NCBI RefSeq assembly: GCF_014196745.1
Contig: NZ_JACIEH010000005.1
Coordinates: forward strand, 214,836 to 278,835
Source: Sphingomonas kyeonggiensis
GTDB lineage: Bacteria; Pseudomonadota; Alphaproteobacteria; Sphingomonadales; Sphingomonadaceae
DNA: 64,000 nt
Reading direction: 5' to 3'
Of the stretch, positions 1-7,775 are shown piece after piece. Within the stretch, counting starts at the first letter, position 1; every line of letters starts with the position of its first letter. The position numbers and the translations under genes are program-made. Under the pieces are notes generated by a model, which was not told where the DNA came from, did no database searches, and saw only the letters and a list, made by a program, of their open reading frames with translations.

Positions 1-1781
1 GTGAGCACGCGGTTGGTGGCGCGCAGCGGCGTCGTCCAGGCAGCCCTGCCCTTCAGCTGCGCCGATGCCTTGGCGACCACCGCCTTCCACGCCTTGGCGA
101 GCGAATCCTCATTGGCGCCGCCCGCCACCTGAACCCAGATGCGGCTTGGATCGGCCTTGGCCGGATCGGGCTTCTTGGGTTCGGGCTTCTTGGCGCCCTT
201 GGGATCGGGCTTGCCCTTCCTGGCGTCCTCGGCCGTCGGCTTGGCCTTGGGGTCGGGCTTGGCCTTGGGATCAGGCTTCTTCGGATCGACCTTGGCCGCG
301 ACCGGCTCGGGCTTGGGCTTGGCGACGACCGGTTCGGGCTTCGGCTTGGGCGGTGCGACCGGCTTGGCCTCGGCGACGCGTACCGGCTCCGGGACCGGCG
401 CAGGTTCAACGACCGGCTCGGTCGGCGTCGCGGTGACGGTGGCGAGTTCCTCGGCGGGAATGGTGATCCCGCCGACGATCGAGGCGAGGACCGAGTCCTC
501 CTGGCCAACCTTGGCCGGTCCGGGCGGCGCCGGCTCGGGGCGCGGCGCCGGGCGCACCGGCTGGACCACCGGCTGCGCGGCGGCAAGGGTGACCGGCGCA
601 GGCGACGGCGCGGTGCGGACGGGCGGCGCCTCGGCGGCGCGCACCGGCGCCGGCGTCGAGGCCGGGCGTACCGGCGCAGGCGTCGGGCGGACAGGCGTGG
701 CGGCCGGGCGCTCGGTAACCTCGCTCGGCTCCTCCTCGCGCTTCGGCGCCGGCAGGGGCTGCACGATCGGCGTGGGCGGGGCCACGAAGCGCGGCGGCGG
801 CGGGAGGTTCTCGTCGGGCGCCGGCTGCGGCGCGGGCGCCACCGGCTGGCGCACGACGGTGACCGCCGCGAGCTTCTGGTCCCGCTCGCGATCCCTGCGG
901 GAACGGCGGTCCCGGTCCTTGGGCTCCGGTGCGGGCGCGGCGACCGGCGGCGCGGCGGCAAGTTCGACCGGGCGCGGAGCCGGCACATAGCGCGGCAGCT
1001 GCGGCGCCAGACGCGCATCGGCCAGCCGGGCCTGGGTCGGCGAAAGCTCGCCGAAATGCACCGCGAAGGCACGATCGGCCGGCGCCAGCCCGGCAAGGCG
1101 GCGGAAGAAGGGCGAGAGCGACTGGCCCATCGATCCCGGCATCATGCTGGAGGCGATCTTCTCCGCGCCCGCCGTGTCGCCGTTCATCGCCAGGATGAAG
1201 GCGCGCGCACGCCAGGCTGCACGATCGCTACGGCGGAGCAGCGGGTCGAGCGCGCGCATCGCCTCCTCCTTGTCGCCGGTGATGCCGAGCGACAGGGCAT
1301 AGCGACGCTGCGTCTCGGCATCGTCGCGGTCGTTGGAAAGCGCGAGCTTGTAATCGCGCTGGGCAAGCCCAGGCTGGCCGAGCAGATCGTACGCAAAGCC
1401 GCGATCGGCAGCATATTCGCGCGGATTGAGCCCGCGCGCCTCGGCGGACTGGAACAGCTGCAGCGCCTCGCCCGGCCGCTCGAGCCGGACCAGCACCATC
1501 GCCCGGCCGGCGGCAACCCGCGGGTCGGCCGGCGCGATCACCTCGGCACGCTGGAAGAAAGCCAGAGCGGCGGAGGTATCCCCCAGCCGCGCGCTGGTCA
1601 TGCCCGCGTCGAGCAGGGTCCGCAGGTCACGCGGATCGCTGGCGAGCATGCGAATGTCGTTGGCCAGCCGGTCCGCGTCGGGATTGGGCTGGGCGACCAC
1701 CTCGGTCTGGGCGAAGGCAGGCGCCACCTGGGCAGTCGCCAGAGCGAGCACCGCAGCACCGATAAAGCGTATCCGGTTCAT
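1..1781 (-). CDS. TPR/SPOR-domain envelope protein (3' end outside window)
   Basis: Partial: the reading frame runs off the left edge after about 593 codons. It starts at an ATG (MNRIRFIGAAVLALATAQ...) with a clear signal peptide ending near AFA, so the product is exported. Residues about 30-230 are alanine-rich helical repeats of TPR type. A long Pro/Ala/Lys linker follows, with repeated KPDPK and APVRP units. The visible end (RIWVQVAGGANEDSLAKAWK...) matches the start of a SPOR domain, which binds denuded septal peptidoglycan. Its place directly after ftsZ, on the same strand, fits a division-site role. A GC-rich hairpin separates it from ftsZ. Function is inferred from domains and position. 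Confidence 0.8.
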   Translation of the reverse strand, partial: MNRIRFIGAAVLALATAQVAPAFAQTEVVAQPNPDADRLANDIRMLASDPRDLRTLLDAGMTSARLGDTSAALAFFQRAEVIAPADPRVAAGRAMVLVRLERPGEALQLFQSAEARGLNPREYAADRGFAYDLLGQPGLAQRDYKLALSNDRDDAETQRRYALSLGITGDKEEAMRALDPLLRRSDRAAWRARAFILAMNGDTAGAEKIASSMMPGSMGQSLSPFFRRLAGLAPADRAFAVHFGELSPTQARLADARLAPQLPRYVPAPRPVELAAAPPVAAPAPEPKDRDRRSRRDRERDQKLAAVTVVRQPVAPAPQPAPDENLPPPPRFVAPPTPIVQPLPAPKREEEPSEVTERPAATPVRPTPAPVRPASTPAPVRAAEAPPVRTAPSPAPVTLAAAQPVVQPVRPAPRPEPAPPGPAKVGQEDSVLASIVGGITIPAEELATVTATPTEPVVEPAPVPEPVRVAEAKPVAPPKPKPEPVVAKPKPEPVAAKVDPKKPDPKAKPDPKAKPTAEDARKGKPDPKGAKKPEPKKPDPAKADPSRIWVQVAGGANEDSLAKAWKAVVAKASAQLKGRAAWTTPLRATNRVL

Positions 1782-1830
1782 GTTCCCACCAGCCTGCGCC
1801 TGTTTGCGCTGAACCGCCAATGACTGCGCT

Positions 1831-1858
1831 GGCCGGGCTCGCCGAAGCGGGCCCGGCC
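1831..1858 (-). terminator. GC-rich hairpin after ftsZ
   Basis: Inverted repeat GGCCGGGC/GCCCGGCC (8 bp arms) encloses a second small stem (CCG/CGG). It lies 13 bases past the ftsZ stop codon. There is no T-tract, so it may be a weak or Rho-assisted terminator, or a transcript-processing stem. Confidence 0.45.
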
Positions 1859-1871
1859 GGCGACGAATGGC

Positions 1872-3404
1872 TTACTGGTTGTTCTGGCTGCGCAGGAAGC
1901 GCGGAATGTCGAGCGGATCCTTGTCCGCATCGTCATCCGACTTGGAAGCGCCGCGCGAGGCCATGGCCATGCGCTCGAACAAGGTGCCGCCGCTCTTCTT
2001 GGCCGGCTTCTCGGCCGGGATCGAAGGTGCGGCTTCCTCTTCGTCGCCACCGGTCAGCCAGCGACGGCGCGTGGTCGGCGCGGGCGCCGGCTCGTCGATC
2101 GGCGCGACGGGCGCTTCGGGAACCAGGCTGTCGGCACCGAGGACCAGCTCGTCCTCGTCCTTGCCGTCATCGACCCAGTTCGACTGGACCGGCGCGGCGG
2201 GCTGCGGCTCGGGCTCATAGGCTTCGGGAACCGGCGGCGAGAGCGGCGCGGGCGCCTCGGCCACGGGCTCATAGGCCTCGGGGACCGGCGGCGTCAGCGG
2301 CGCTTCCTCGGCGACCGGAGCGGCTTCCGGCTCCGACGCTGCAACCGGGACCGGATCGGCCGCCGTGGTGCGGCGCGGGGTGGAGAAGGAGAAGACGCGC
2401 GGCTGCTCGGCAGCACGCGGCGCGGCGACGGCCTGGGCGTCGGCATCGATGCCGGTCGCGACGACCGAGACGCGGATCTTGCCTTCGAGCTCCGGATTGA
2501 AGGCCGAACCCCAGATGATGTTCGCGTCCGGATCGACCAGCTCGCGGATATGGTTGGCGGCCTCGTCGACCTCGAGCAGGCGCATGTCCTCGCCGCCGGT
2601 GATCGAGACGATCACGCCCTTGGCGCCGTTCATCGACACACCGTCGAGCAGCGGGTTGGCGATCGCCTTCTGCGCGGCGATGAGCGCGCGGTCGTCGCCC
2701 TCGGCCTCGCCGGTGCCCATCATCGCCTTGCCCATCTCCTGCATCACCGAGCGGACGTCGGCGAAGTCGAGGTTGATGAGGCCCGGCATGACCATCAGGT
2801 CGGTGATGCCGCGCACGCCCTGCTGCAGCACCTCGTCCGCCATTTCGAACGCTTCCTTGAAGGTCGTGTTCGCGTTGGCGATGAGGAACAGGTTCTGGTT
2901 CGGAATGACGATGAGGGTATCGACGTACTTCTGCAGTTCGTTGATGCCCGCCTCGGCCGAAGCCGCACGGCGCTTGCCCTCGAAGGCGAACGGCCGGGTG
3001 ACCACACCGACCGTAAGGATGCCCATGTCGCGGGCCGTCTTGGCGATGACCGGAGCGGCGCCGGTGCCGGTGCCGCCGCCCATGCCGGCGGCGATGAACA
3101 CCATGTGGGCGCCCTCGAGCGCCTTCTGGACGCTATCGATCGTCTCTTCGGCGGCAGCGCGGCCGATCTCGGGCCGCGAGCCGGCGCCGAGGCCCTGGGT
3201 GATCTTGGCGCCGAGCTGGATCCGATGGCCCGCGCTCGACTGCTTGAGCGCCTGTGCGTCGGTGTTGGCGACGATGAAATCGACACCCTGCACGTCCGCG
3301 CGGATCATGTTCGCGATCGCGTTGCCGCCCGCGCCGCCCACACCGACAACGGTGATCTTCGGGGTCAGCTCGTCCACTTCGGGCGGAAGGAAATCGATAC
3401 TCAT
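1872..3404 (-). CDS. ftsZ: Cell division GTPase FtsZ
   Basis: Tubulin-like GTPase that polymerises into the cytoplasmic Z-ring. The protein has 510 residues. It carries the GTP-binding loop GGGTGTG at 109-115 and the T7 catalytic loop NLDFADV at 211-217. A long acidic/proline linker (about 325-495) leads to the conserved C-terminal peptide DPLDIPRFLRSQ, which binds FtsA and other partners. The linker contains a near-duplicate PPVPEAYEP unit. The length is typical of alphaproteobacterial FtsZ, which has longer linkers than E. coli. It follows ftsA by 114 bases, so it may have its own promoter as well as read-through from ftsQA. Confidence 0.98.
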   Translation of the reverse strand: MSIDFLPPEVDELTPKITVVGVGGAGGNAIANMIRADVQGVDFIVANTDAQALKQSSAGHRIQLGAKITQGLGAGSRPEIGRAAAEETIDSVQKALEGAHMVFIAAGMGGGTGTGAAPVIAKTARDMGILTVGVVTRPFAFEGKRRAASAEAGINELQKYVDTLIVIPNQNLFLIANANTTFKEAFEMADEVLQQGVRGITDLMVMPGLINLDFADVRSVMQEMGKAMMGTGEAEGDDRALIAAQKAIANPLLDGVSMNGAKGVIVSITGGEDMRLLEVDEAANHIRELVDPDANIIWGSAFNPELEGKIRVSVVATGIDADAQAVAAPRAAEQPRVFSFSTPRRTTAADPVPVAASEPEAAPVAEEAPLTPPVPEAYEPVAEAPAPLSPPVPEAYEPEPQPAAPVQSNWVDDGKDEDELVLGADSLVPEAPVAPIDEPAPAPTTRRRWLTGGDEEEAAPSIPAEKPAKKSGGTLFERMAMASRGASKSDDDADKDPLDIPRFLRSQNNQ

Positions 3405-3518
3405 CGCCTTGGTCTCCCTGCGTCCATTCAGCTGTCACGGACGCGTAATCTAGCCCCCGTTCTGCACGAACGCAGAGGGCGACTCTAGAGGGAACGCGAA
3501 GTTACCAACGCATTTCTT

Positions 3519-4778
3519 CTAATAATTAGCCCGGAACGCCGCGATTAGGCGCTGGATGAGCGCCCCCGGGCTCGCCCGGGTCACCATCTGGTGCGTCGGC
3601 TCCAGCGCGCGCAGGTCGATCGGGTTGGCCGCAGCGAAGCGCGCCAGACCCGCCAGCGTGGCGAAGGCCGGGCCGGCATGGGCTTCCGGAAGCGCCACCA
3701 GCCCCTTGGGCCGGCCGACACGCACCGCGCTGCCGAGGAACTGCTGCGCGTAATCCGCCACGCCCTTGAGCTCGGCGCCGCCGCCGGTGAGCACGATCTG
3801 GCGGCCTGCAGGGTCCTCGAAGCTAAGCTTCTTCAGCTCCTTCTGAATCTCTCCCATCAGCCGCTCCAGCCGCTTGCGGATGATCGCGTTGAGCTGCGCC
3901 TTGGTGATGCGCGGGCCTTCGCTGCCGTCATCGGGGATGGCGGGCACGACGTCGATCATCTCGTGATTGTCGCGCGGGCTCAGGTTGGCCGAGCCGTGGA
4001 AGCACTTGGTACGCTCCGCCCAGGCCCGCGCGGTGCCGAAGGACGAGGCGATGTCGTCGGTGATGTCGGCCGAGCCCATCGGGATCGAGGCGAGGCCCGA
4101 GAGCACGCCCTGCGAGAAGACCGATACGTTGGTCACGCCCGCGCCGATCTCGACCAGCGCGACGCCGAGCTCGCGCTCTTCGTCGGTGAGGCAGGCGAGG
4201 CCCGTCGCCACCGGGGCTGCGATGATCGAGCGGACCTCAAGATGCGCCGAGCGGACGCAGTGATCGAGGTTGCGCACCGGCGCGCCGTCGGTTGCGACGA
4301 CATGGATGTCGACGCCAAGGCGCTCGGCATGCAGCCCGAGCGGGCGCTTCACCCCCGCGAGGCCGTCGACCGTGTAGCGGGTCGGCTGGGCGTGAAGGAC
4401 CATCTTGCCCTGCGGATCGATCGCGGCACTGCCGGCACGGAGCAGCTCGTCCACGTCGTTCTGCTCGATGCGGTGGCCGCCGAGATCGGATTCGAGCCGC
4501 ACTATGTCCGAGATCAGTCCGCCGGCCGAAAAGCTCACCCAGACGTCCTCGATATTCTGTCCGGCGATACGCTCGGCCTGTTCGACCGCTTCGCGGATCG
4601 CCAGCTCGGTCGCATGCATGTCGGCGACATAGCCGCGCTTGACGCCGCGGCTCTCGCGCTGGCCGGTGCCGAGCACCACCAGCGTGCCATCGTCGGACCG
4701 CTGCGCGATCAGCGCCGAGACCTTGGACGACCCCACGTCCAATGCCGTGATCAGCCCTTCCGGTGCTACCTTCGCCAT
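3519..4778 (-). CDS. ftsA: Cell division protein FtsA
   Basis: Actin-like ATPase that tethers FtsZ to the inner membrane. The product has 419 residues from ATG (MAKVAPEGLITALDVGSSKVSALIA...). It has the phosphate-1 motif ALDVGSSK near the N-terminus, a phosphate-2 region around VEIGAGVTNVSVF, and the adenosine motif VLTGGGAELKG. The amphipathic C-terminus (GALIQRLIAAFRANY) is the membrane-targeting helix. The start was chosen because GAGGGG lies 4 bases before this ATG; a TTG 33 bases upstream is also in frame but lacks such a site. It sits between ftsQ and ftsZ as expected. Confidence 0.96.
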   Translation of the reverse strand: MAKVAPEGLITALDVGSSKVSALIAQRSDDGTLVVLGTGQRESRGVKRGYVADMHATELAIREAVEQAERIAGQNIEDVWVSFSAGGLISDIVRLESDLGGHRIEQNDVDELLRAGSAAIDPQGKMVLHAQPTRYTVDGLAGVKRPLGLHAERLGVDIHVVATDGAPVRNLDHCVRSAHLEVRSIIAAPVATGLACLTDEERELGVALVEIGAGVTNVSVFSQGVLSGLASIPMGSADITDDIASSFGTARAWAERTKCFHGSANLSPRDNHEMIDVVPAIPDDGSEGPRITKAQLNAIIRKRLERLMGEIQKELKKLSFEDPAGRQIVLTGGGAELKGVADYAQQFLGSAVRVGRPKGLVALPEAHAGPAFATLAGLARFAAANPIDLRALEPTHQMVTRASPGALIQRLIAAFRANY

Positions 4779-4822
4779 CTGCCCCTCGTTCGAAAAACGC
4801 TTAATACTCAATTCACCATATG

Positions 4823-4843
4823 AATCAGGATTTTGCCCTGATT
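4823..4843 (-). promoter_or_regulatory. Perfect hairpin between ftsQ and ftsA
   Basis: AATCAGG and CCTGATT form a perfect 7-bp stem with a 7-base loop. It lies 16 bases after the ftsQ stop and 45 bases before the ftsA ATG, in the only sizeable gap between mraZ and ftsA. It could be an attenuator, an operator or an RNA-stability stem for ftsAZ. No T-tract follows. Confidence 0.4.
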
Positions 4844-4859
4844 ACAACTACGGTGTTAC

Positions 4860-5753
4860 TCATAATCCGGTCGCAGCGGGCGCGCCGATCGCGGCGGGCC
4901 GGCGGACGACCAGATTGTCGGGGTCGCGCATGTCGAAACCCAGGTTGCCGCGCCCGAGCAGGCGGTAGGCCCCGTCCTTCTCGGCGAAGGTCTTGAGCGC
5001 GTCCTTTGCTTCCTTCTCGCCCTCGGGCAACTGGAGCTTCTCGCCGGTGTCGAAGATGATGTCCCAGCGCCGGTTGCCGACCCAGGTGGCGGCACGGACC
5101 AGCGGCTTGAGCGCCGGCGCGCTGTCCATCAGGTCGCGGTGCGCCGGCTCCTGCGAATTGGCGCCGTCGCCGATCAGCAGCGGCAGATCCGGCATCGCCT
5201 CGCGCGAGACCGGCTCCAGCGGCACGCCGGTCGGGTCGATCAGCATCAGCTGGCCATGGTTCTGCCAGATCGCCGCCGGCTCGCGCTCGACGATGTCGAT
5301 CAGCAGCTTGTCGGGCAGCCGGCGCGAGACGCGGGCGTCCTTGATCCACGGATAGGCGAGCAGCTTGGCACGCACCTCGCCCAGATCGACCAGCGGCATG
5401 GCACGCGAATTCTGGTCGAGCACCTGCTGGTACACGGTCATGCGGTTCATCCGCTTGAGCCCGTTGATCTGGATCGTGTCGACGCGCAGCCCCGCCTCGC
5501 CCACTGCCTGGGCGGCGCCGGTGCCGATGATCTGCGGCACGCCGAACCAGGTCGCGACGGTCAGCAGGCCGATCGTGAACACGCCGACAATGCCCCAGGT
5601 CGCGATGCGGGTAAGCGTCGCCTGGCTGAACGGCAGCGCGGCGAGCGCCTGGTCCATCAGCCCGGGCTGCTTCTTGCGTACCGTCGGCTTGCGCTTCGGC
5701 ACCGGCTTCCCCCCGCGTCGGGTCGCCGTCCGACTGGAGGGCGCGCGGCTCAT
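4860..5753 (-). CDS. ftsQ: Cell division protein FtsQ
   Basis: Bitopic divisome protein linking cytoplasmic and periplasmic division components through FtsL/FtsB. The product has 297 residues from MSRAPSSRTATRRGG. A basic cytoplasmic tail with KRKPTVRKK is followed by one transmembrane segment (about IATWGIVGVFTIGLLTVATW). Next comes a POTRA-type domain (VDTIQINGLKRMNRMTVYQQV) and then the FtsQ beta domain. The ATG overlaps the ddl stop as ATGA, which fixes the start over an in-frame upstream codon. Confidence 0.95.
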   Translation of the reverse strand: MSRAPSSRTATRRGGKPVPKRKPTVRKKQPGLMDQALAALPFSQATLTRIATWGIVGVFTIGLLTVATWFGVPQIIGTGAAQAVGEAGLRVDTIQINGLKRMNRMTVYQQVLDQNSRAMPLVDLGEVRAKLLAYPWIKDARVSRRLPDKLLIDIVEREPAAIWQNHGQLMLIDPTGVPLEPVSREAMPDLPLLIGDGANSQEPAHRDLMDSAPALKPLVRAATWVGNRRWDIIFDTGEKLQLPEGEKEAKDALKTFAEKDGAYRLLGRGNLGFDMRDPDNLVVRRPAAIGAPAATGL

Positions 5754-6685
5754 CCCTGGGCGTCCTCGCGCAGCGCTTCGTCGACGATGCGCTGGCAAAG
5801 CTCGGGATAGGAGATGCCGAGATGGCGCGCCTGCTCGGGCACCAGGCTGAGCGGCGTCATGCCCGGCTGGGTGTTCACCTCGAGCAGGAACAGCCCTTCC
5901 ACGCCCAGTTCGTCATCCCAGCGGAAGTCGGAGCGCGAAGTGCCCTTGCAGCCGAGCAGCTTGTGCGATTCCAGCGCGATGCGCTTGCAGGCATCGGCGA
6001 TCTCGTCGGGGATCTCGGCCGGGCAGACATGCTCGGTCAGGCCGTCGGTATATTTGGCGTCGTAGTCGTAGAAGCCGCTCTTGGGCTTCAGCTCGGTCAC
6101 GCCCAGCGCTTCCCCCGCCAGTACCGCGGTGGTCAGCTCACGGCCGCGGATGAAGGGTTCGGCGAGCAGCTCGTCGAACTCCTGCCACGGGCCGGTTGAC
6201 TCGGCCGCGATCGGATTGCCGTAATTGCCTTCCTTGGTGACGATCGCCACGCCGACCGACGAGCCTTCGTTGACGGGCTTCAGCACATAAGGGCGCGGCA
6301 GCGGATCGGCCTGGTGCAGCTCCTCGGTCTTCACCATCCGCCCGCCGGGCATCGGGATGCCGTGCGGCACCAGCGCCTGCTTGGTCAGTTGCTTGTCAAT
6401 CGCGATCACCGAGGTGACCAGCCCGGAGTGCGTGTACTTCACGCCCATCAGGTCGAGCATGCCCTGCACCGTGCCGTCCTCGCCGGGCGTGCCGTGCAGC
6501 GCGTTGAACACCACGTCGGGCCTCGCCTCGGCGATCTTCAGGGCGACGTCGCGCCCCATGTCGATGCGCGTCACCCGGTGGCCCAGGCTCTCCAGCGCAT
6601 CCGCGATACCCGCGCCCGACATCAGCGAGACCTCGCGCTCGGCCGACCATCCACCCATCAGTACGGCAACGTGCAGCGAATTCAC
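5750..6685 (-). CDS. ddl: D-alanine--D-alanine ligase
   Basis: Cytoplasmic ATP-grasp enzyme joining two D-alanines for the peptidoglycan stem peptide. The product has 311 residues from a GTG start (VNSLHVAVLMGGWSAEREVSL). The GG.S.E.EVSL motif at the N-terminus and the ATP-grasp segments YVLKPVNEGSSVGV and FLLEVNTQPGMT are diagnostic. The GTG overlaps the murB stop as GTGA. Longer in-frame versions would add 60 residues with no homologous character, so they were rejected. It is coupled by ATGA to ftsQ. Confidence 0.95.
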   Translation of the reverse strand: MNSLHVAVLMGGWSAEREVSLMSGAGIADALESLGHRVTRIDMGRDVALKIAEARPDVVFNALHGTPGEDGTVQGMLDLMGVKYTHSGLVTSVIAIDKQLTKQALVPHGIPMPGGRMVKTEELHQADPLPRPYVLKPVNEGSSVGVAIVTKEGNYGNPIAAESTGPWQEFDELLAEPFIRGRELTTAVLAGEALGVTELKPKSGFYDYDAKYTDGLTEHVCPAEIPDEIADACKRIALESHKLLGCKGTSRSDFRWDDELGVEGLFLLEVNTQPGMTPLSLVPEQARHLGISYPELCQRIVDEALREDAQG

Positions 6686-7584
6686 TTGTCGACCCCTATC
6701 CGCTGGATTTCCCATTCCAGCTCGATCCCAGATTGCGCCTTCACCTTGGCACGGACTTCCTCGCCCAGCGCTTCGATGTCGACCGAGGAAGCATTGCCCA
6801 GATTGAGCAGGAAATTGCAGTGTTTTTCGCTGACCTGCGCATCGCCGCGTCGAAGCCCGCGGCAACCGGCATCGTCGACCAGCTTCCAGGCGCTATGGCC
6901 TTGCGGGTTCTTGAAGGTCGAGCCGCCGGTGCGCGACCTAAGCGGCTGCGAAGCCTCGCGTTCCGCCGCAATCCGGTCCATCTCGGCACCGATCTCGGCC
7001 TTGTCGCCCGGCGTGCCTTCGAACAGCGCCTCGACCACCACGGCGCCTTCGGGCAGCTCGGAATGGCGATAGGTGTAGCCCAGTCTGGCCGCCGGCCAGG
7101 TCTCCACCGTCCCGTTTCGAGTCACCAGCGTGATCTCGACCAGGATATTGCTGGTATCGCGGCCATAGGCGCCCGCGTTCATCCGCACCGCGCCGCCGAC
7201 CGTGCCCGGAATCCCGCGCAGGAACTCGAGGCCGGCGATACCCGCATCGCGCGCGGCGCTCGCCACGGTGATCCCCATCGCAGCGCCACCGGCACGCACG
7301 CGGTTACCCGGCTCGATGCTGACCTTGGCCATCGCCTTGGGCAGCCGCACCACCACGCCCGGCACGCCACCGTCGCGCACGATCAGGTTCGAGCCGACGC
7401 CGACCGGCAACACCGGCACTTCGGGATCGAGCCCGGCCAGGAATGCCGCGAGGCTCTGCACGTCGTCGGGGCGCACCAGCCATTCGGCCGGGCCGCCGGT
7501 GCGGAACCAGATGAAGTCGGCAAGGCTGCCCTGATGCTCGATCGTGCCACGCAGCGGAGGCAGCGCGGTGCAGGGTGCGCTCAC
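6682..7584 (-). CDS. murB: UDP-N-acetylenolpyruvoylglucosamine reductase MurB
   Basis: FAD enzyme reducing UDP-GlcNAc-enolpyruvate to UDP-MurNAc. The product has 300 residues from GTG (VSAPCTALPPLRG). FAD-binding segments FRTGGPAEWL and GVGSNLIVRDGG are present. GIPGTVGGAVRMNAGAYG and the catalytic serine region SRTGGSTFKNP place it with type IIb MurB (tyrosine-loop lacking). The GTG overlaps the upstream 64-residue gene's stop as GTGA and has GGGGCTGGAA ahead. An ATG 24 bases further upstream is an alternative start. Confidence 0.95.
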   Translation of the reverse strand: MSAPCTALPPLRGTIEHQGSLADFIWFRTGGPAEWLVRPDDVQSLAAFLAGLDPEVPVLPVGVGSNLIVRDGGVPGVVVRLPKAMAKVSIEPGNRVRAGGAAMGITVASAARDAGIAGLEFLRGIPGTVGGAVRMNAGAYGRDTSNILVEITLVTRNGTVETWPAARLGYTYRHSELPEGAVVVEALFEGTPGDKAEIGAEMDRIAAEREASQPLRSRTGGSTFKNPQGHSAWKLVDDAGCRGLRRGDAQVSEKHCNFLLNLGNASSVDIEALGEEVRAKVKAQSGIELEWEIQRIGVDK

Positions 7585-7775
7585 TTCCAGCCCCACATGC
7601 TCGACCATTGCTTCCAGGCATCGAGGTTCGCCTGGGCCGCCTTCTGCCCGGCCTGCTGGAACTTCATCACGTCGCGCCCGGCATCGAGCAGCTTCTGCGC
7701 CGCGTCCATCTGTGCCTGCTGGGCCTTGAGCAGGTCGCGCTGGACCTGCAGGCCGAGCGTGAACCAGTCGCTCAT
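7581..7775 (-). CDS. Small coiled protein coupled to murC and murB
   Basis: Protein of 64 residues (MSDWFTLGLQVQRDLLKAQQ...SSMWGWK), not assigned to a named family here. It is almost wholly helical, with Gln/Ala heptad-like spacing (LLKAQQAQMDAAQKLLDAGR), no membrane segment, and a tryptophan-rich tail (W at 54, 57, 61 and 63). Its ATG overlaps the murC stop as ATGA, and its stop overlaps the murB GTG as GTGA, so ribosomes should pass murC to this ORF to murB. The pattern resembles small phasin-like amphipathic helices, but this is only a resemblance. Position alone suggests a role in precursor synthesis or a scaffold. Confidence 0.75.
   Translation of the reverse strand: MSDWFTLGLQVQRDLLKAQQAQMDAAQKLLDAGRDVMKFQQAGQKAAQANLDAWKQWSSMWGWK

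Noticed and set aside
3481..3485. GANTC (CcrM-type) sites ahead of ftsZ and ftsA
   Set aside because: One site per few hundred bases is expected at this base composition, so their presence is not informative.
2365..3488. Long open frames antisense to ftsZ
   Set aside because: Shadow of GC-biased codons; no recognisable protein.
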